A stretch of DNA of 64,000 bases, from NCBI GenBank assembly GCA_027886185.1, contig WOAB01000052.1:62001-126000 (forward strand). The letters are read 5' to 3'. Source of the DNA: Rheum nobile. Lineage: Eukaryota; Streptophyta; Magnoliopsida; Caryophyllales; Polygonaceae. This document shows, in pieces, positions 1-12,222 of this stretch. Numbering within the stretch: position 1 is the first letter of the stretch; every line of letters starts with the position of its first letter. The notes beneath the pieces are model-generated. The model ran no database searches. It was not told the origin of the DNA and was given only the letters and a program-made list of their open reading frames with translations. Both the position numbers and the translations under genes were made by a program.

Positions 1-510
1 CCTATTGTTGAGGGAGAGGCATATTCAGAGGGAGATCCAATTTCAGAGAGAGATGTAGATTCAGAGGGAGATGTTGTTATAGGGACTGAGAGTTCTTCCT
101 CAGGTAGTGAGTTTAATTTGTCTGAAAGTGAAGATGAATATGATGATTTGTTTGAAGACAATGTTGATCAGATGCTTTTGAGTTAAGGGGTGGGTTAAGT
201 GATGGTTGCTTGAACCTTGATGTTGGTGATGCAAAATCTCCATATTTGCATGATGAAATCTCTGGAGATGATTCTGATGATTTGAAGAGTCTCAGTGATT
301 CTGATGGTACTACAAAGAAAATGTATCATGAGTTTAATCCTCTTGTTGACTTCAAGAAAAAAATTGTTTTCAAGATTGGTATGATTTTTGCTTCTAATGA
401 TGCATTCATAAAAGCTTTAAGACAGTTCTCCATAGAAAACGGTGGTGATTATTACTATCTTCACAATGACAAGACTAAGTTCTCTGCTTATTGTAAAAAG
501 AAATGTGATT
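1..510 (+). pseudogene. MULE (MuDR-type) transposase, 5' segment
   Basis: The gene begins left of the window. Bases 1-183 read as an acidic, Ser/Asp/Glu-rich stretch that ends at TAA 184-186; after a frameshift the frame resumes from about base 200. It then encodes a MuDR N-terminal domain: a hydrophobic GMIFAS core, an ALRQFSI helix and a Cys pair in CKKKC near 490-505. This arrangement is typical of the region upstream of the zinc-binding and DDE domains in plant Mutator-like transposases. The frame stops abruptly at 510 where CACTA element 1 is inserted, and the homology resumes at 9680. The acidic leader, the frameshift and three later interruptions make this a dead copy. No MULE terminal inverted repeat is visible in the window. 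A domesticated FAR1/MUG-like gene is a less likely alternative given the decay. Confidence 0.85.
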
Positions 511-534
511 CACTACTGGAAAATGCGGCCATAG
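511..534. repeat. Left terminal inverted repeat of CACTA 1
   Basis: 24-bp arm starting CACTACTGG; its partner is at 9653-9676. The adjacent ATT at 508-510 is the target-site duplication. Confidence 0.92.
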
Positions 535-870
535 ACACAAGGTTAACCAAGAAAACAACCAGGAAATTAGCCGTGAATCGTGTTAGCCTTAAATATTAGC
601 CATGAAAAACCCTTTTATGGCTAATTAGCCACAAAATATAGCCATAAATTTATTTGTTGGTAAGTTTGTTCCCAATAGCCATAAAATTATTCAAGGCTAA
701 TTTTATGGATTTTAGCCAGGAATCGAGTTTCTGGCTAAATTCCTACCGGTTTAGCTTTAATAAATTTGTGGCAATAATCTAGGCTATACCAGTTCATGGC
801 TAAATATTGAGATTTTAGCCAGAAATAACATATTATTTTAGCCACAAATGACATATTGCTAAATTTGATG
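535..870. repeat. Subterminal repeat array, left end of CACTA 1
   Basis: Many copies, in both orientations, of a 10-12 bp motif close to TTAGCCACAAA or TAGCCATAAA. Such arrays are the binding sites for the TNPA-type protein in En/Spm. From 871 to 1258 the sequence is AT-rich with no recognisable feature. Confidence 0.75.
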
Positions 871-1258
871 CTAAGTATGAAAGTAATATTAAAATACTTT
901 CTTATCATTCATTAAAACAATAATAATAAGATAAAAAATATGTATTAATCAATGTATCAAACAAGCTTACTTTGGACAATATTACCATCAAAGATTGACT
1001 AATACTATTAAAATGTCAAATATTACAAAATTTTGATATTCCATGTGCATTACCAAGTTCTCTAAACCATGCACATGGTATATCAACCATCACCTGAGTT
1101 CAACATTTCATAAGTTACCAAGCATAAAAACTATCTAAAATGCCAAAAGTCATTAGCACTAAACATTCACATGCCTACTAAATTGTTAGTTGCTTATTAC
1201 TAGGCTTAGAAAACATCCAAAATGCTACTTAGTCAAGGAGTTAAGTAGGAAAGGAATA

Positions 1259-3249
1259 CTAAGGAGTTGGGGTGGAGTCTTGAGTGGCAGAAGTACCGAC
1301 GCCTCCATGAAGTTGCAACAAGCGCTCCATCATATCTTTCATTAACTTATTTTGTTCTTGGATAGCCTTCATCTGATCCCGCATCTCCCTAATCTCATCC
1401 TTAAGAGGTTCTACATATTCTTGTGTATGGATTGTACTTGAAGAAGGAATGCCATTGAGATTGTCAATCATTCCACTACGAATAAGGGCAACCCCATCTT
1501 CGCCTAGCGCAAATATCCTACCGTTGCGAGGGCCATTGCATGCTTGTATCCATAACTTTGTATCCTTTGTCCTAGAGATCGGTTCTAGAGATTGATTTTC
1601 AGCAACAAGTCGGTCGAACTCAGCCTTACAAAAAAAGAGGTAATTAGTGACAAGCAACAAAAGTTAGAAAAAATTAAGCAAACAAACAGTAGGTGAGACT
1701 CTATGAGTTAAGGAACTCCCTAAACCGAAAAACAACAACAATCAGAGATTAACTTATGCTACTCTTTGACAAGAAAGTTAGAAGAAGGGAAGAGATATAT
1801 ATTGGCTTGTAATTTTTTTTGCTTTCAAATCTACTAATTTATTCTTTGTTTGCTACTAAAGTGTTGTATAAAACTTACTCCACATGAAGCCGCTAGTAGC
1901 CCCATCCCAGTCCCATCAGACTTTGACCACAACTTTTGTACAACTTCAGAGTACATTGGCTTGTAGCCCTTATCTTTCTCCTCAATAAAAGAAACAATTG
2001 GTTAATCTCATGGTAGTAGTATGAAAAAACAAAGGATAAATAACTAAATTTACAAAGTATACTAAAAAAACTGAGGAGTATCTCTTTTTTCTTATTCTTA
2101 TTAAAAAAAAAACCTCTACTGGCAAGTCTTTAAAAGGAACTGAACAATCTGATTGAACATATCCAAAAGTTACAATCTTGCCTGCGACAATATAGGCAAT
2201 AAGGAAAGGAGGTAATCAGTATTCAAATCATTATTCTCCTCGGCAAAGTTGCCCATCTTTGCAAATGATAAGTATTTACTGAAAACAGATTATTTATGCA
2301 AAATTTCATTTTATTCTACCTAATTTAAGTTGCTACATATATGATATTTCACTTTTACAGTTTTGGCATTAAGGTAAAAGAGTTGTATACTTACCATCTT
2401 TTTCATATGCCTTGATACATTTCGAGAACCCCCTCGATACACCCCCCTCTCAATTGCTCTCTTTGAAGTTCTGTTTTGTTTGTTCATCTCGGCTTGCCTC
2501 GCCATTTTTACATTTGCTCTCCTTATCCTGCCAATGTTTTGCCACACCTCCTGTTTCACAAAGTAAGATGTTCTCCCCCAGAACGACATTTACTAAAAGT
2601 CTGACTTATGTGCTTACCGGCTTGGTAGATAAAGACCCTTTTAATTGCCACATCAGAAACTGTCCAACAGAAAAATTTCTGCATAGATGAAAAAAAATCA
2701 GCAAGTGCGTACTTCTGCATAATAAGAGATATGACACTTGTGCTTCAAAATGTGAAATGTATCACCTGAAATCTTCAAACCACATTGTCTTAACATGATC
2801 TAGTACGAACTTAATACTCGTCCACGAGCCATCGTAGTGTCCACGGACAATTTCTTTCATTTTTGCCAAAGCTGCCTTATCTGGTTCAAATTCACTACAA
2901 ACAAATAAAACAATTAGTAATTTGTAATTCTAACTTAGGTTATAGGGACAAAGTTTGGAGCTTACCGAGCGTCATTGGACCCAATTCCTACATGGATCTT
3001 TTCTTGTGAAATGTTGGACAGATCGGTAGGTGATCCCTCAACACATGGAGCAGGTCTAGATGTACCACCCTCTGTTGTCTCATGGTGCTCTTCCTTCGGC
3101 TGCTGCATATCTGGAGATGCGTTGAGAGAGGTAACTGGGCTAGAAGTACGGTCTTCAGGAGGAGTGTGAGAAGCGCCACGAGCAAAGTTACAACTTGAAG
3201 GTCGGAAAAGTTATTGAGATGAGCGTCGTACATTACCGACACGTTCCAT
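1259..3249 (-). pseudogene. TNPA-like CACTA accessory transposase gene, multi-exon, broken
   Basis: Exons with consensus splice sites can be followed on the minus strand: 3249-2966 (ATG at 3249, donor GTAAGC), 2894-2766, 2550-2395 (donor GTAAGT), 1980-1879 and 1624-1259 (stop TAG at 1259). A further exon near 2685-2627 is likely but its phase is unclear. The product resembles plant En/Spm accessory proteins (transposase_24 type): a WTSIKFVLDHVK block, a basic Lys/Arg/Gln-rich segment, a conserved Trp-rich centre, and a C-terminal amphipathic helix with repeated Glu/Lys/Met suited to a coiled coil. Related proteins bind the subterminal repeats. In-frame TAA at 3211-3213, only 12 codons after the ATG, disables it. 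Exon borders are read by eye and could shift by a few bases. Confidence 0.72.
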
Positions 3250-3290
3250 GATGTTCACTACAATAAGCCTTATATAATGGCAAACTGATA

Positions 3291-3390
3291 AGTTATAACT
3301 TGTATTTATATAATGGACTAAACAAAACATAAACAACAAAAGTTATAACTTGCATTTATATAATGGACTAAACAAAACATAAACACATTC
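3291..3390. repeat. 50-bp tandem duplication
   Basis: Two adjacent near-identical 50-bp units, each beginning AGTTATAACTT. It lies upstream of the TNPA-like gene inside CACTA 1. The stretch 3391-4185 is AT-rich and shows no gene. Confidence 0.8.
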
Positions 3391-4185
3391 CATGATGTTT
3401 CACTTAACCATTTTTTTTTAATTCTTCATTTTGATGATAACCCACCACTTTTCACTTGTACTTTTATGTCACAGCTTCTTAACATTACTATGAGAGTACA
3501 ATCTCAATTTTCAATCCATCTCTTCCACTTAGAAGGTAATCAATCACCCCTCTTTGAGCCTTTGTTCATTTTTATCAACAACATACTGTATATATAAAGT
3601 TGAAATTTACATATATATAATAGAAAATTGGGCATAATCCGCTGAAAGATGAGTGTCTGCCAAAAGACATGCTCAGTTGATTGGTTAAGTGAAATTGATC
3701 TTTATTCCTTATCTTTTCATGGTTATCTAAAATAGGTATTTATTCTCTTCCCTTACACTGAAACTCAGGTAGAGCTTTGAATCAGTCAATTTATCAACAA
3801 GCACTTACTATGTGCCTCAGGTCACTTCTAGTCACTATTTGAACTATGGAGCAACAGTAAGTGAGGTAACTAGTGCAAAATAACCCTTTTCCCTCATGCT
3901 CCATATGAAATAAACAAAGTTGCATTAGCAATCAAACGGTAATATTCCATGTTTGAATATGTGAGCAGTAAATCGAAGAACAAATTTAGACCGGAAAAAA
4001 GAAAATATCAGACAAGAAATTGAAGAACAAAGGTAAATATCAGACATTGAAAAAAAGTGTAACTATCGGATGAAGGAAGAACAAATTTAACACATGAAGG
4101 AAGAATAAATTTACCCAAAAGAGAACAAATTGACTGTTGTATGTAGCGTGTGGATTTTCACTTGTAAGGACTGATCGAAAAGGAG

Positions 4186-4362
4186 ATGGGAGCTAATATG
4201 AACTTCAAGGGTTTGGGGAACGATGGGAATTTCTCACTGATGAGACAGCCTTCGGTGTACTCATTGACATTTGACGAGTTTCAAAGCACACTTGGGAAGG
4301 ACTTTGGATCTATGAACATGGAAGAGCTCTTGAAGAGCATCTGGAGTGCTGAGGAGACTTAG
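4186..4362 (+). pseudogene. Captured fragment of a group A bZIP (ABI5/ABF/AREB type) transcription factor gene
   Basis: An ATG at 4186 opens 58 codons ending in TAG (4360-4362). The peptide starts MGANMNFKGLGN and holds the two N-terminal conserved blocks of ABA-responsive group A bZIPs: RQPSVYSLTFDEFQ (residues about 20-33), a phosphorylation motif, and GKDFGSMNMEELLKSIW (about 37-53). The complete family proteins are about 300-450 residues and end in a basic leucine zipper; only the N-terminal exon is present, so no DNA-binding domain remains. It lies on the strand opposite both transposase genes and wholly inside CACTA 1, so it is a transduplicated host exon. The short reading frame that continues past the stop to TGA about 4396 does not resemble the family. 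ABI5/DPBF versus ABF cannot be settled from this piece. Confidence 0.82.
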
Positions 4363-4673
4363 AACTCAGCTTCAGTGCCTAGGGTTACTGTGAAGTGAGC
4401 GAGGAGAGAAGAATTAGCAACATATTAGATTAAGTCAAAAAGAAAAAGAAAAGAAAATTATAAAAGCGGCAATCTGTATACATTAAGGCAAAAGGAGTGA
4501 AAAAATGCGGCAAATTGAAATGTATAGCGGGAATGTAATTTTTAGACTGCCAAAAATTTCATACCCACCTCTAATGTTTATTAATATATATACACATATA
4601 TATATGTATGTAAATTAGCTATAAATATGGTTTAATTGAAAATAAATAAAAATTTTAGCCAAAAAATTATAAC

Positions 4674-7600
4674 TTATTCATTGTCAGAATTTGATTGAAT
4701 ATCATCTCCATTCTCTTCATTTTTGGTACCAGAACCTTCCTCGTTACTTTCCACACCGTAACCTCCTTCATAAAGGGAGATCAAATAATTTAAATTGGTA
4801 GGCAAAGAATGAATAGATGACCCTGCAAATCCAACATCCTCAAAATCGTCTGGTTGTAATGGTTCAAAATCCATTGGTTCAACAACATCCTATGTCCATC
4901 GTTGCTCTATTATTCCTCGAGGCCTTGTCTTACACACGAACCTCCAGTCTGCACAACTACGACATACTCCAGGGTAGTCTGCATAATAAACTTGGATGCA
5001 TTGTTGGGCAAAGACGAAAGGATCGTGGTTATTATACCGCCTTTTCCAATTTATCTCTTGGAAACGGTATTGTGGATGGACTCTTGTTCCATTAATAGAA
5101 GGGTCAAACCACAAACACTTAAACATGACAATCTTCTTACACGGTAAACCGATGAACTCGAACTCCAGAATTTGCTCTATTAGCCCAAAGAAATCTAATT
5201 GAGTATCATCATTGAATGCTTGTACACACACACACACCACTATTCATTGTTAGTTTGCCTTCTCCTCGTTGTAGAGTTTCATATTTATATCCATTGATAA
5301 AATATACGGGCCATGATATCACTTTTTTTAAAGGACCCCAAGCCAAACTACGTATCAAATCATGATCATCATTTGGAGGGTGAAGGTTTTTAGTTAAAAC
5401 ATACAATACAATAAAAAGTGAATCTTATCTAAACATGTCTCTTATGTATAACGAAATTTTATTCACAATAGAAAATATTATAATACTCACATAATCACTA
5501 AACCATGTTGAAAAACGATTGGCAAGAGCATTGTGATCTCCTTGTCCATCCGTATTTTGAAATTTCCTATAAATACAAACACCATGCATGGAAAGTGTGA
5601 AATCAAAAGATATACATATATGCATGTGCATTTGTAATAGACATATATAGATATATATGAGTTTAGTTTACTTACTCGACGTAAGAGTCGACCTATCTAC
5701 AATTGAGTAGGATGTACATATGTGCTACATGAAAATCTATCCCCTTAGTCATCCATAAAACCTCACACCTTCCGCTTGCACGTTCGGGATGGTTGAAGAT
5801 TGAAATTTGAGGATAAGTGTCACTGGCTACGTTATCCTCGTTCCTTGAACCCTTTCTTCTCTTGTGCGGGTCTTAAGGATCGGAATAATGTTGAGTGAAA
5901 TGTGTGATCTCCTCAAATAGATATTGTTCCACTATGGATTCCTCGACCTTTTGTGGATTTAGCATGTTACCCTTCAAAATAAATAAGAATCTTTCAAACA
6001 AATACATCCATCGGTATTGTACCGGACCCGCCAACATTGCCTCGTATGGTAAATGCACAAGTAGATGCTCAATGGAATAAAAAAAGATGGTGGAAATATT
6101 CTCTCTAACTGGCACAATATGAGCGGTGCATCACGTTCTAAATCCTCAATACGTTTCTTGTCAAGTGTGGATGCACATATGGATTGAAAGAACAAGCTCA
6201 ACTCTATCAACGCCCCCCATACACCCACGTCGAGAAGCTCCTTAAAAGCAATCGATAGAAGTCTTTGCATGAACACATGACAATCATGAATCTTCATCCC
6301 GAGTAGTTTACCCTCTTGCAACTGCACACACCGACCAATATTGGATACATATCCATCCAGAAATCTCAATGTTGTCAACTAGCTAAGCAACTCTGTCCTT
6401 TTTTCTCTACTTAATGTGTATAATGCTTTTGGTTTTGGACCTTTGTGGTCATCTTCCACTTGAAGCTCTGGGCGATCACAATATAATCGAAGGTCCTTCC
6501 TTGAATTCAAGTTTTCCTTTGTCCTCCCCTTGGCATCCAGTACAGTGTGAATCACATTCTCAAACACATTTTTCTCAATATGCATCACATCAAGGTTGTG
6601 ACGAAGCAAATGATATTTCCAATAAGGAAGCTTATAAAAGATACTTTGCTTTGTGAACTTATGAGTTTTACCATAACCAGCTGGTAAGTTATGTGGTGAC
6701 TCCATGGCAGTTGGTAGATCTTGAACATGCTCCCACATTTGCTTACCAGACAGAAAAGGAATTGGAGAATCCTTCTCAACTCGTCCTCTAAAGAAGTGTT
6801 TCTTGTCTTTCCTGAATGCATGTTGTCTCTTCAAGAAGCATCTATGACAATCAAACCATGAAGCTTTTTTACCGTGTTGTAAATGGAAGGCTTTTGTGTT
6901 TTCCATGCAATGAGGACACGCATAATTACCTGCAGTGCTCCACCCACTCAACATCCCATATGCAGGAAAGTCATTCACTGACCACATAAGAGTTGTACGC
7001 ATCCTAAAGTGTTCCCCCGTAGAGACATCAAATGTTGACACACCCTCTGTCCGTAACAGTTGTAGCTCATCAATCAAAGGTTGCATGCAAACATCTATTA
7101 ACTTCTTTGGATTTCGTGGACCTGGAACAATGGTGCTTAAGAAAAGAAAACGAGTCTGTATGCACATCTCTGGTGGTAGGTTATATGGAGTGACAATCAC
7201 TGGCCAAGTTGAATACGTCTTGCCAAACTTGCCAAAAGGGGAGAATCCATTTGAACATAAACATAATCTCATGTTACGGATCTCTGTTGCAAAATCTAGA
7301 AAGGTTCGATCAAAATGTTTCCAATCCTCAGCATCTGAAGGGTGACTTATAAACCCTTCATCGGCTTGGTGTAGAGCATGCCAATGCATCTTTGCAGCTG
7401 TTTCCTTCATAGCATACATTATCTGCAAGCGTGGGGTCATAGGCAAGTATCTTAACACCAAATTGGGTATTGGTTTTCCTTTCTGATATAAATAAGGCTT
7501 ATACCTCAGACTCTTACAAAATCTACACTCAGTGGCATTTGCATCATCCTTCCAGAACAACATGCAACCTTTGGGGCATAGGTGTATCTTTTGTTGCGGC

Positions 7601-8382
7601 AATCCCAACTCTCTAGTCAACTTCTTCTACTCATAGTAACGTTTTGGAAACTTGTTGTCTGCATGCAATACATCACTAACTTTCTGAAGAAGAGCGCTAT
7701 ACCCAACTTGTGACAAGTTGTATTTGGTCATTAGCTCCATAAAAGATCCCACTGCAGCTAACTGTGACATGTGAGAACCATGATATAATGGTTCTTATGC
7801 TGCCTTTAATACATCAGAAAAACGCTCGGATAAGAAGGAAGCGTTGTCATGGCCAGGACCAAACATTTTGGTCGTTTGTTGTGCCATGTTAGTTTCTTCT
7901 GCAAACTCCACATTATTTTCAACCTCAAATTGGCTAGTGCTTGGCTCGTGGGCTGAACCGTTAGGGTCGAACCATGAAGGTGGAATATAACTTGGATCGG
8001 CCGCATAAAAAACCATTCTTTGAGTAGAGTTCAAATTATCAAACAAACTCATCCCTATCCCAAAGAAATTCATATCATTGTGATTTGATGAAGACGACTC
8101 TTCTAAAGGGGATGTAGAGGCGACTGGTGATTCTCCATGTGCATTCCACCAAAGATAATTGTCAACAAAACCATTCTTATAAATATGAACTCGAACCATG
8201 TCTATCTCCCGAAACCTTCCATTCTTACATTTCGAACAAGGACATTTAATCTTATTCCCGTCCATCAAATGCACTTGCGATGTTGCAAACGTAATAAACG
8301 TTTCAACACCATTAAGGAATTAGTTCTTCCAACCACCACCATTAGGTTGCCATATATCATACATCCATTCATGATTGTCCAT
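4674..8382 (-). pseudogene. TNP2 (TNPD)-like CACTA transposase gene, broken
   Basis: The ATG at 8382 opens an N-terminal transposase-associated domain (MDNHEWMY, then a CPCSKCKN zinc-type motif). The same frame runs to 6379 and contains the transposase family tnp2 core (transposase_21): a CRFC zinc motif, a long block through MWSVNDFPAYGMLSGWSTAG with paired Cys/His, and HNLDVMHIEKNVFENV. Past a stop at 6379 the frame continues to about 6090, then shifts into a DUF4218-like region (HLLVHLPYEA, VQYRWMY). Further down, a DUF4216-like C-terminus (FKCLWFDP) occupies 5240-4890 and runs on through TAG 4890-4892 to an acidic tail ending at TAA 4674. Stops at 8320-8322, 7795-7797, 7627-7629 and 6379-6381, plus frameshifts near 6090 and in the GT run at 5228-5240, show that it is dead. 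Small introns are probable between 5900 and 5240. Confidence 0.88.
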
Positions 8383-9249
8383 ATCGATACCTACATACGT
8401 CCACAAATTAACAATTAGATCAGTCATGATATCGAACAATACTCAATGTTATTTTAACATTGAATTCATAACATTTAGCTAAATAAACTATAATATTGAC
8501 CATGATGTAATTATTCTTTCAACTATCGTAGCCTTGAAAATTCACTTAATGTTGTAATTTATAAAATTTTAACCTTATAAAATTAGCTACGACTATAGCC
8601 TCAAAGAAACACTTCGTGGCTATTGATAATTAATTCCTAATCTAAATATATATTATAAAATTAGATATTTGAGAAATTAGTCTCAAAATAAATCTAAACT
8701 CAACATATAAAGCATGAACTCAACATATAAAGCAACTTTTGGCTATTTTTAAAAAAATAGCCAAGAGTTCATGCTATTTTATAAAAAATGAATCGAACCA
8801 TGATACAAATAACTTAGTCTCAAACTAGTATTTAACAATGAATCGAACCATGATACAAATAACTTTTGGGTAATTTTTTATAAAAGATCTAAACTCAACA
8901 TATAAAGCATGAACTCTTGGCTATTTGTGTCTTCTTTTGTAGTTAGCTAGATCTATAAGTTTAAGAAGAAAACAAAATCTTTCATATAGGTAGTTTGATT
9001 ATAAAATGAAATACAAATGTACAAATTTGTAATAATAAACTATGATTGTTGTTATAAATAAGAAACTTACCCGATTAACGAACCTCAAAATCAAATTTCT
9101 CTTATTGTAGATCTAGTGGAATGGAGAGTTTGAGTTTGAGTTTGAGTGAGGGTTTGAGTTTGAGGATGCCGAATGTTTGAGTTTGCGGATTGGTAAAGTA
9201 AAAAGAAAGTTAATGCATGGTTAACAAGGTTGGTAAAATGAGCATTTAA
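8383..9249. other. Leader/promoter side of CACTA 1 genes, no coding region
   Basis: Upstream of the TNP2 start on the minus strand. It contains a (GAGTTT)n microsatellite at 9123-9165, a 29-bp direct repeat (8788 and 8837), and repeated AACTCAACATATAAAGCATG. No ORF here looks real. The promoter of the minus-strand transcripts probably lies at this end, as in En/Spm, but no TATA box can be assigned. Confidence 0.5.
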
Positions 9250-9676
9250 TGAATGTTGGGTTTTAGCCACAAAAATCGCCACAAAATTTATTTAAGGGTA
9301 TACACCTTCGACTTTAGCCACAAAGTTAGCCATAAAATGTATTTAAGGGTATATTAGCTGGAAAGTTTACCATACAATGTATTGATGGGTAATTGGCTAC
9401 AAATATAGCAACAAAGGTTAATTTATGGGTATATAGCTTCGAGTTTAGCTACAAAGTTAGATGCAAAGGGGTTTTGTGGTAATATAGCATCGAGTTTAGC
9501 CACAAAAGATAATTTCTAGGCTAAATAGCCGTAAAAGTCAGCTAAAAAAGTATTTTCAGGCCAGATAGCCACAAAGTGACATTTTGCGGTTAACTTTGTG
9601 GCCAATACCCAAAAAGTTACACTCAAAAAATTTCATGGTTAAACGTTTGTGGCTATAGCCGCGTTTTACAGTAGTG
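9250..9676. repeat. Subterminal repeats and right terminal inverted repeat of CACTA 1
   Basis: A dense run of TTAGCCACAAA-like 10-12-mers with the same motif as 535-870, followed by the 24-bp inverted terminal arm at 9653-9676. Confidence 0.82.
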
Positions 9677-9679
9677 ATT

Positions 9680-10022
9680 GTAGTATGAAACATTCTAGGA
9701 AAAAGTGTGTGTGCAAGAAAGTGTATTGTGGGTTCAAAGTCTATGCTAGGAAAATGGACTCTGATGGCAGTTTCCAGTTGAAAACGTGGAATGGAAAACA
9801 TGAGTGTGGTTGACAGCATGAAAACACTAAATTGACATCTCAATGGCTAGCTGAGAGGTACCTCGAGCATTATAGGGATGATCCTACATGGAAACTTTTT
9901 GTATTTATTAATGTTGTGAAAAAGGGATCACATACAATGTCCATATCTCACACAATCAAGCATGGAAAGGAAGGCTTATGGCAATGCTCATGACACAAGG
10001 GGATGCTAAGGCACAGTATGGT
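9680..10022 (+). pseudogene. MULE transposase, second segment
   Basis: Directly after the ATT duplication, the frame open at 510 resumes with a Cys-containing zinc-binding region (KKCVCKK, then CGFKVYARK, then a KTWNGKHECG block with His and Cys). It runs on through SQWLAERYLEHYRDDP. TGA at 9811-9813 and a frameshift near 9965 interrupt it; the shifted frame reads LMAMLMTQGDAKAQYG, the usual lead-in to the DDE domain. It stops at the ATGGT duplication (10018-10022) where the large LTR insertion begins. Confidence 0.85.
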
Positions 10023-12222
10023 TGTAACACCCCTAAATTATCTTAGGCATATTACTGTCAGTGACCTCAGATCACATATCCAAAATCACCCAAGGCTTTA
10101 CTGTATTGATCACAAATACAAATTAATACGAATAATAGTAATATTAAATCCAAAACTGTCTTACAAACGACATTGCTACAAATGATAACTTAATAATGTA
10201 TCAAAGTATGGCGAACGACTTTATTAAATGACAAACTAAAAACAACAGTATCTAAACCTTGTTCAACACAATTATTCAAATAACAGAAATACAGTTGCCT
10301 TCAACATCGTCTTCCCGCGTCTTCAACTTGGGAAATTGTATTTGATGTGCCGTATAAGACGAATGACACCATCCAACCATGCAAGGAAAATGAAATGGTG
10401 GTTAGTCTAATGAAAGACTAAACAAGGACTCAAACAGAATGGTTCTTGTGATTGTATCCAGTTACTGTCATTGTCTCTCGAATAATAGTCGATATACGAT
10501 ATATAACCGAGATTCACTCACTATAACAAAAGAGAAGGTATGCGACAAAAGAAGACTCCAAAGAAGGTAAGTCTTATAGGAATATGTATGTTTGTTTGGG
10601 AACACTATAATTCACACAGAGTTTGAAAACCAACCTTGAATATTGGGGTCTACGATCAATCTCACCGCATAATGTGAATCCAGATTGGAAAGAGGACTTA
10701 CTTTAAGCAAGTGTCTGGGCGGGTTCCACGTTGTACTTCTCACCCGGGGGTATATTAATTATGTGCAACAAGGCATTTATCTTATTTAATTTTAAAATGT
10801 GCATTAACGTTGAACTTTTTTTATTTCCACAACCGATCTCACAAGGAGATATAGAATGGGATAAATCCCGAAGATTGGCACTAGCTAAGTGCACCACCAC
10901 TTATATTCGAATAAGGGTAGGTCATGACCAAAAAATATTAATAATCCTCCTAATACCAGTTATAAAGAAACAGCTAAACCTCGTAAGATAAATATCGCTC
11001 CTACGAATACTCGTGCTAAACTAGCATATATGTCCACACCAATGCATAACAATCCACACCAAATAGTCCATCTAGCACCCTATAATAATAATAATAATAT
11101 ATATATAGAGGTCGTTGCTAGCAAATATATACAATCTAATAATAAGGTTCATTAATCAAACCATTTTATCACACAAGTTCTCAAACAACAAATAGAATTA
11201 TTTATCCCAACTTAATTAAGACAATAGATTAATTGTCAATTAAGAAAAATATGGAATGAAATAGCAAGAGCGAATCACCACTTGCCTTAGATCGTTTTGA
11301 CGTTAAAACGTTGTAACTACGGATGCCGGCTCTAACTCACGGCTTGACTTCTGCTTCAATTCCGATCCGACAATGGTTCCGAGATGTACCCAAAAATAAA
11401 TTACCATTAGTCAATTTATTTTAATAATCTCATGAACCATTTCAAATTTTATAAATATCATTTATAAATTCTAATTGTTGATATTTACCAATATAAAATA
11501 ATACAATATTATTTTCTTTATCAAATTAAAATAATATCTATTATTTTAACCTAATTAAACCTAATCATGCTTAATCCAATTTTAACCCAAAACTAATCCT
11601 AGTTGTTAGCTCTTTTATTTAATTTCACCTGTTAGTTATTTCTATTATAAAATAATATGTATTAATTTCCTAACCCAATTTGATCTTGCATCTGCTTATA
11701 CGAACAGGTAGGAAAATGGAACAGAGGCACGAACTCATGCACAATACGCCTCGGAGATAGCTCGACGGGTCTCGACGGCGCGGCACGGTGCGGGGGACGG
11801 TGGTTGGCGGTGCTGCGGCGGCGACGAGCTGCGTGGGTGGTGGTTGGACTGCACTACGGAAGCAACAACCCGGAAAACAGAGGATACGCGACCTCGGGTT
11901 CGGAGGGCTCGTTCGGATCAAAATGGAGCGGGGTCGTCGGCTATGGACTCGTGGCGAAGCGGGCTATCACTGAGGATGACCGGTGACGGCGGAGGAAGAA
12001 CACCGGAGTCGAAAAATTGCCCCTACAGTGGCTGCGGAAAAATAGAGGACTAGAGAGGTTTTGATTGTTTGGATGCGAAATTGACTTGTTTAGGGTCCAA
12101 TTTATAGGGAAAAAATGATATCTTCGTTGGTTATGATTGGATACTACTCCAAATCATTCTTAGCAGATCAAGTCATATCGAATCGGTTCAATTCGAATTT
12201 CAATCGCCTGAAATGCAACTTC
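10023..12222 (-). repeat. Solo LTR 2, part a
   Basis: It shares with the other TGTAACACC LTRs the hairpin block GTTAGTCTAATGAAAGACTA (10401-10420), the CCTACGAATACTCGTGCTAA block near 10998, and the GCAAGAGCGAA block near 11265. A GC-rich stretch at 11760-12000 corresponds to GC-rich U3/R sequence in related LTRs. The short ORFs here are not genes. Confidence 0.8.

Larger units (their letters stand above)
511..9676 (-). mobile_element. CACTA (En/Spm) DNA transposon 1, decayed autonomous-type copy
   Basis: The ends are inverted repeats beginning CACTACTGGAAAATGCGG at the left and, read from the other strand, CACTACTGTAAAACGCGG at the right (24-bp arms with 3 mismatches). The flanks carry the 3-bp duplication ATT (508-510 and 9677-9679), as expected for CACTA elements. 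Both ends have arrays of short subterminal repeats. The body holds two minus-strand genes, TNP2-like (4674-8382) and TNPA-like (1259-3249), plus a fragment of a host bZIP gene in the opposite orientation. Length and gene order match autonomous plant CACTA elements, but stops and frameshifts in both genes mean it could move only with help from another copy. Confidence 0.93.

Noticed and set aside
9091..9282. 63-codon minus-strand frame with repeated Thr-Gln
   Set aside because: Produced by the GAGTTT microsatellite in the CACTA leader.
11670..12053. Short overlapping GC-rich frames near 11.7-12.0 kb
   Set aside because: They lie within the LTR, lack homology and overlap on both strands.
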